Shown here: piece by piece, positions 4,388 through 7,652 of the stretch | Layout: every line of letters starts with the position of its first letter | How positions within the stretch are numbered: position 1 is the stretch's first letter | Assembly: GCA_023266435.1 (NCBI GenBank) | Contig: JAHFQF010000112.1 | Coordinates: 1 to 7,652 of the forward strand | Source of the DNA: Legionellales bacterium | GTDB taxonomy: Bacteria; Pseudomonadota; Gammaproteobacteria; Berkiellales; Berkiellaceae | DNA length: 7,652 nucleotides | Direction of reading: 5' to 3' | Position numbers and translations under genes: made by a program | The notes under the pieces: generated by a model | The model's database searches: none | Seen by the model: the letters and a program-made list of their open reading frames with translations, nothing else | Told to the model about the DNA's origin: nothing

Positions 4388-7300
4388 AATAGACAGGAAG
4401 CGCCCTCGAAGTGTTGACTCTGCCCCCTTCGGAATAAGTAGTTGTAGGACTTGAGCGCCCACTGGGATTTCGAGAGCCAACCAAAGCAGGCTCCCCCCAG
4501 ACTAGGGGAACGGCAGTGTCCGGTAAGTCAAATAACTGCCCTGGCGACATAGGTTGGAACGTACGCCCTGCATCAGCGGTTTCTTTTTGACGCAATGCAT
4601 TGGCTTCAGCTTGCTCATATTGCGCCTTGGTATTTTTATAAAATTCAATAGCACGCCGATAGACAGCATAGCCAGTGAAAAACTTCCAACGCAGAGGATA
4701 TTTTAGGCGTTCGACCTTCTGATAAGTAATATTTTCTGTATAGAGTTTTTTCCTCTTGATCTGACGCTTAATGGAATAGGTTTTAGTCACCAGTACCAGT
4801 GCAGCAACGCATCCAATAAAAAATCCAATAATGGGAAACGATAACCAACGATGCATCACCGAACGAATGGTGATCTCGTTGTAAGTGTCCAACACATAGC
4901 CTTTTTTCACTTTAAGTGCATGTGGTGCCACAGCCGCTTTTGAAAAATGTTTTTTATGAGCTTGAATTGCGAAGGGTCGTCTAAACAACACTTGAGCAGT
5001 CAGCCATGGCGGTGTGATTGCTTGCTCCTTGGGTTTGGATTCTAAGATATTTTGATCTTGCTGTATTTTTTTTAATTTTTTCTCTAAAAATAGCAAGGTA
5101 TTTTCTGTTGTTGGATGATAAGGTAAAATGAATTTTCTATAAAACTCTAATTTCTCTTGAGTCCGCTCTTGCCATATCCAAGCATTGCTTTCACGAATTT
5201 GACCGGTTAAAAATCTCACCTGATGCATTCTATTTTGCCAGTCCTCATCCTCGGTGATATCCGAATGCGCACAAGTAGTATCACCAGACATAGCTTTGAG
5301 CGCAAAATTATATTTTGAATCATGTGAGGGGGGGGCGAGTGACGGATCATTGAGTGTTTTGCGATAAAGCTCAGCATCTTGCTCAGAGAGCAATATCACC
5401 TTGCGTTCGGTAGTTGCTTTATTTTCTATCCATAGCACATGGTAACAAGTTTTTACTGCAGGCTGAGATAAAATTCGGTTGTTTTGATTGGAAACCAACA
5501 GATTTGGCGACGCATGAATGGAATCTGGCTCTATACTCAATGCTCTATGATCCATTGCAAGCTGAGAGAGTTCAGTACTCATGTTTAAGCAAGCCGTTCC
5601 GTGTCGCAAAAAGAGTTGATCTCCCAACTTTCTAAAGCTAGGCAGGAGTTGAAAAGCTTTTGGAGTATATCTTGTATGAGCGTCTAGTCTTGCAAGCTCC
5701 AATTCATTTCTTTTTTCTGCCTCTGCTTGTACTTGCGCTTCCTGTTGCAACTCTGCTTCGGCTTGTAGTTCCACTTCAGCTTGTGCGGCAGGGTATGAGG
5801 AGTGAACTGTTTTTTCTCGGCAATACCGCACACAATGTTGGATGACCGATTGTACTTCCGCCTTTATTTTCCTCAGTGTGTCGGCATCGTGCTCATAGGG
5901 GGATGATTTGTCTGCGTAGCTCTTTGCAAGATTCTCTAAAATAATTTGGGTGTTTTCAGTAGTATGATCGCCTAAAAATAACCTGCTGGGATCCAATTCC
6001 ATTTTTGAGAATACTAAACCTTCTGCATGCTTCAGTAATCTCTGTTTTTCTTCTAATGTGCTCGATTTTTTGACTTTATTTAAGAGCGCTCTGCGATAAA
6101 TTGCTTTGACTTTTTGGTTGGCAGCTCTAAATGCGCCTTCATGGATTTGATCTATCAAATTTTCTCTTGCAATCTTTAGGATAGATTCTTTTTCATGAGG
6201 TATCTTTTGGGTGTCTAAATAATGATGAAGTGCAGTATTACCTACAAACGCAACATTTTGGCTAGCAGCCAAATCACGAGCTCGCATCACGCCCTGTAAT
6301 AAAGCTTGTTGTGTCGTGGTAGGGGAGAAGCTCACAAAAGCTTTCGCGCCAGAGGTTTTTACTGGTAGTAGGGCGCTCCCAGTAGAGGCTTTGGCTAATG
6401 GCAGATCCGTACCAACAGTATGGATTTGATCAAAGTAGGCAAAATATTCGCTGGGACCACAGCCTAGTTTGGATTTAATCACCTCTGCATCGGATGACCC
6501 TAACTCAATCCGCTCTCCGCCATTAATAGGCAGAGCACATAGAATATTATCTTGATTGAAATATAAAACATACTTATATTGCGTAGGGGTGGGGTGTGCG
6601 GTATAGAAGGCAGCAATTTGCTCGGCTACCGTTTGATTAGAGACACCAGTAAAGTGTGATCCGATATCAATGATTGCTTGATATTCATGAAAATCGGGGC
6701 ACTGAGCCGATAGTTGCTCTAGATAGGTTTGCGCATTTTTAGTGTCAACATTTAATATATCGGAACGCGCTTTGCTACGTAAAATAGCAATTGTTTTTCC
6801 ATCGGTGCCCATAGAAAGGGATTTTTTGAAAGTAATGTCTGGATCCAAAATCCCAGGGTTGTCAATTGTTCCAGAAGCTCCCTGAATGATATGAAGCATA
6901 CTAGTAAAGTCACTAGAGTTGCTGTTTAGCATAAAAGGATACAGTTTTATTTTATTCAAAATCAGTTTTTGCGATATCAACAAAACAACCGATCGATTCT
7001 CCTTAATGGTATCCCAGATTGCATGAATTGTAGCGGGATCTTTCTCTATGATAGATTGTACTGAATAGAGATCAGGCCGAATATGCAGCTCTTCAAACAA
7101 AGCTCGAGCAAGTGCTTGTTTTTCTACGTCACTGGATTGTGATTCAAATTGCTCAATAAAAGCATCTAAGTATTTTTCTAAAGAAACCTTTGAAACCCCC
7201 CTTTTAAGTTGAGCTACTGTTGTATAGCCAAAAGTTTCATATAAGCTTGCAAATCTTGAGTTTTCTCTGGGGTTATTATTGCCCGCATAAGGGATTGCTA

Positions 7301-7652
7301 TCTCTTGATCGACGAGTTCAGTATGTTCTGGGTGCCTGCTAAATCCATAATTAACATTTTCTTCCTTGCTAAGAATCAAAGGTAAAATGCTATTAAACTG
7401 CGCTTTGCAGAATCCAATAATGCGTTTTTTGGATTCGTCACAAGCCTCAAAAGCGCTAGGTAATTTCACATCTTGTGAGTTTTCTGCAAGATAAGCAATA
7501 ATCTCTGCTCTAGAAGGCTCTTTCAATCCTTTGAGGGCGCTATGTAAAATGCTGTCAGGATCATCCGCCATTTTTCGCACAATCTCGGACAAAAGCACGT
7601 TAAATGCTGCTTTATTGAGCGTGATATTTGGCACCATGAGTTGATCGTAAAA
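4383..7652 (-). CDS. DUF3638/DUF3645-like giant protein, C-terminal part (5'-partial)
   Basis: About 1089 residues are visible. Numbering here is from the Met at 7637, but the frame stays open to the window edge (FYDQL before it) with no ribosome site. I therefore read this as the C-terminal part of a longer protein, which suits a family of very large members. Features in order: IAIPYAGNNNPRENSRF near 111-127 (DUF3645-like); QGASGTIDN at 252-260, matching the SGTNDN-type motif of the family; an IDIGSHFTGVSN block; YFDQIHTVGTD at 401-411; and QGVMRAR at 448-454. The last two match the family's YxDxxHTRGTD and QxxMRxR signatures and resemble SF2 helicase/SecA motifs V and VI. A coiled coil rich in Gln/Ala/Glu spans about 619-650, a family-like LLVSNQNN...VILLSEQDA region about 711-760, and a transmembrane segment about 931-952 followed by Lys/Arg. 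The tail is Pro/Ser/Thr-rich. The Walker A expected of the family would lie upstream, outside the window. Its biochemical role is unknown. Confidence 0.8.
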   Translation of the reverse strand, partial: FYDQLMVPNITLNKAAFNVLLSEIVRKMADDPDSILHSALKGLKEPSRAEIIAYLAENSQDVKLPSAFEACDESKKRIIGFCKAQFNSILPLILSKEENVNYGFSRHPEHTELVDQEIAIPYAGNNNPRENSRFASLYETFGYTTVAQLKRGVSKVSLEKYLDAFIEQFESQSSDVEKQALARALFEELHIRPDLYSVQSIIEKDPATIHAIWDTIKENRSVVLLISQKLILNKIKLYPFMLNSNSSDFTSMLHIIQGASGTIDNPGILDPDITFKKSLSMGTDGKTIAILRSKARSDILNVDTKNAQTYLEQLSAQCPDFHEYQAIIDIGSHFTGVSNQTVAEQIAAFYTAHPTPTQYKYVLYFNQDNILCALPINGGERIELGSSDAEVIKSKLGCGPSEYFAYFDQIHTVGTDLPLAKASTGSALLPVKTSGAKAFVSFSPTTTQQALLQGVMRARDLAASQNVAFVGNTALHHYLDTQKIPHEKESILKIARENLIDQIHEGAFRAANQKVKAIYRRALLNKVKKSSTLEEKQRLLKHAEGLVFSKMELDPSRLFLGDHTTENTQIILENLAKSYADKSSPYEHDADTLRKIKAEVQSVIQHCVRYCREKTVHSSYPAAQAEVELQAEAELQQEAQVQAEAEKRNELELARLDAHTRYTPKAFQLLPSFRKLGDQLFLRHGTACLNMSTELSQLAMDHRALSIEPDSIHASPNLLVSNQNNRILSQPAVKTCYHVLWIENKATTERKVILLSEQDAELYRKTLNDPSLAPPSHDSKYNFALKAMSGDTTCAHSDITEDEDWQNRMHQVRFLTGQIRESNAWIWQERTQEKLEFYRKFILPYHPTTENTLLFLEKKLKKIQQDQNILESKPKEQAITPPWLTAQVLFRRPFAIQAHKKHFSKAAVAPHALKVKKGYVLDTYNEITIRSVMHRWLSFPIIGFFIGCVAALVLVTKTYSIKRQIKRKKLYTENITYQKVERLKYPLRWKFFTGYAVYRRAIEFYKNTKAQYEQAEANALRQKETADAGRTFQPMSPGQLFDLPDTAVPLVWGEPALVGSRNPSGRSSPTTTYSEGGRVNTSRALPVYY
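5700..5785 (-). repeat. Degenerate repeats encoding the Gln/Ala/Glu coiled coil
   Basis: Short, degenerate units of the form CAA-GCN-GAA/GAG recur here on the minus strand and encode alternating QAE-type residues (AQAEVELQ, AEAELQQ, VQAEAE). The pattern suggests local expansion within the gene. It may vary in length between strains. Confidence 0.45.

Noticed and set aside
4292..4480. Minus-strand open frame of 62 codons across the convergent gene ends
   Set aside because: It overlaps the coding ends of both flanking genes and the palindrome and has no ribosome site; it is explained by chance.
6780..6815. GTDGKT in the giant protein as a Walker A motif
   Set aside because: It lacks the first glycine of GxxxxGK[ST], with Ser at that position, and it follows the SGTIDN block, where the family has no P-loop.

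Overview
The window is chromosomal DNA of a moderately AT-rich gammaproteobacterium. The strongest taxonomic anchor is a complete SohB-type inner-membrane protease gene. The three other large genes look like accessory genes of a host-associated bacterium. They are long, poorly conserved proteins with low-complexity tails, and one belongs to the DUF3638/DUF3645 group of giant proteins known from eukaryotes and intracellular bacteria. My best guess is an intracellular member of the Legionellales (Legionella, Coxiellaceae or Berkiella-like). That is inference, since no marker gene in the window settles it.

Layout. (1) 2-841 (+): 3' part of an unrecognised gene, open through the left window edge, with an acidic C-terminal tail. 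(2) 842-1038: convergent intergenic region packed with inverted repeats but no U-tract terminator. (3) 1039-2127 (-): sohB, complete, with catalytic Ser188/Lys240, a membrane anchor and a good ribosome binding site. (4) 2128-2361: divergent intergenic region, about two thirds of which is a 152-bp MITE-like element (2207-2358) with 26-bp terminal inverted repeats ending in TATACCCAAGA and a nested 12-bp inverted repeat. (5) 2362-4329 (+): unrecognised protein of about 655 residues, with two regions joined by a Pro/Ala linker and a striking tail (KRKR, then RRRRSQRSPSPS) resembling a eukaryotic nuclear-localisation/RS-like sequence. (6) 4350-4387: near-perfect 38-bp palindrome whose halves each match the MITE end, lying between convergent genes and containing the stop codon of the next gene. 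(7) 4383-7652 (-): C-terminal part (about 1089 residues) of a giant DUF3638/DUF3645-like protein, open through the right window edge, with motifs resembling SF2 helicase/SecA motifs V and VI, then a coiled coil, a transmembrane segment and a disordered tail.

How it fits together. sohB is a housekeeping gene whose flanks carry accessory genes. The 2362-4329 gene is bounded on both sides by copies of the same TATACCCAAGA-type repeat, so it may have arrived or been remodelled as a repeat-flanked segment. Acidic blocks near the C termini of the two plus-strand proteins, and the nuclear-signal-like tail of one, would fit substrates of a Dot/Icm-type secretion system. The giant protein with a membrane segment could also act in host cells. 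No secretion-system gene is in the window, so the effector idea is a hypothesis.
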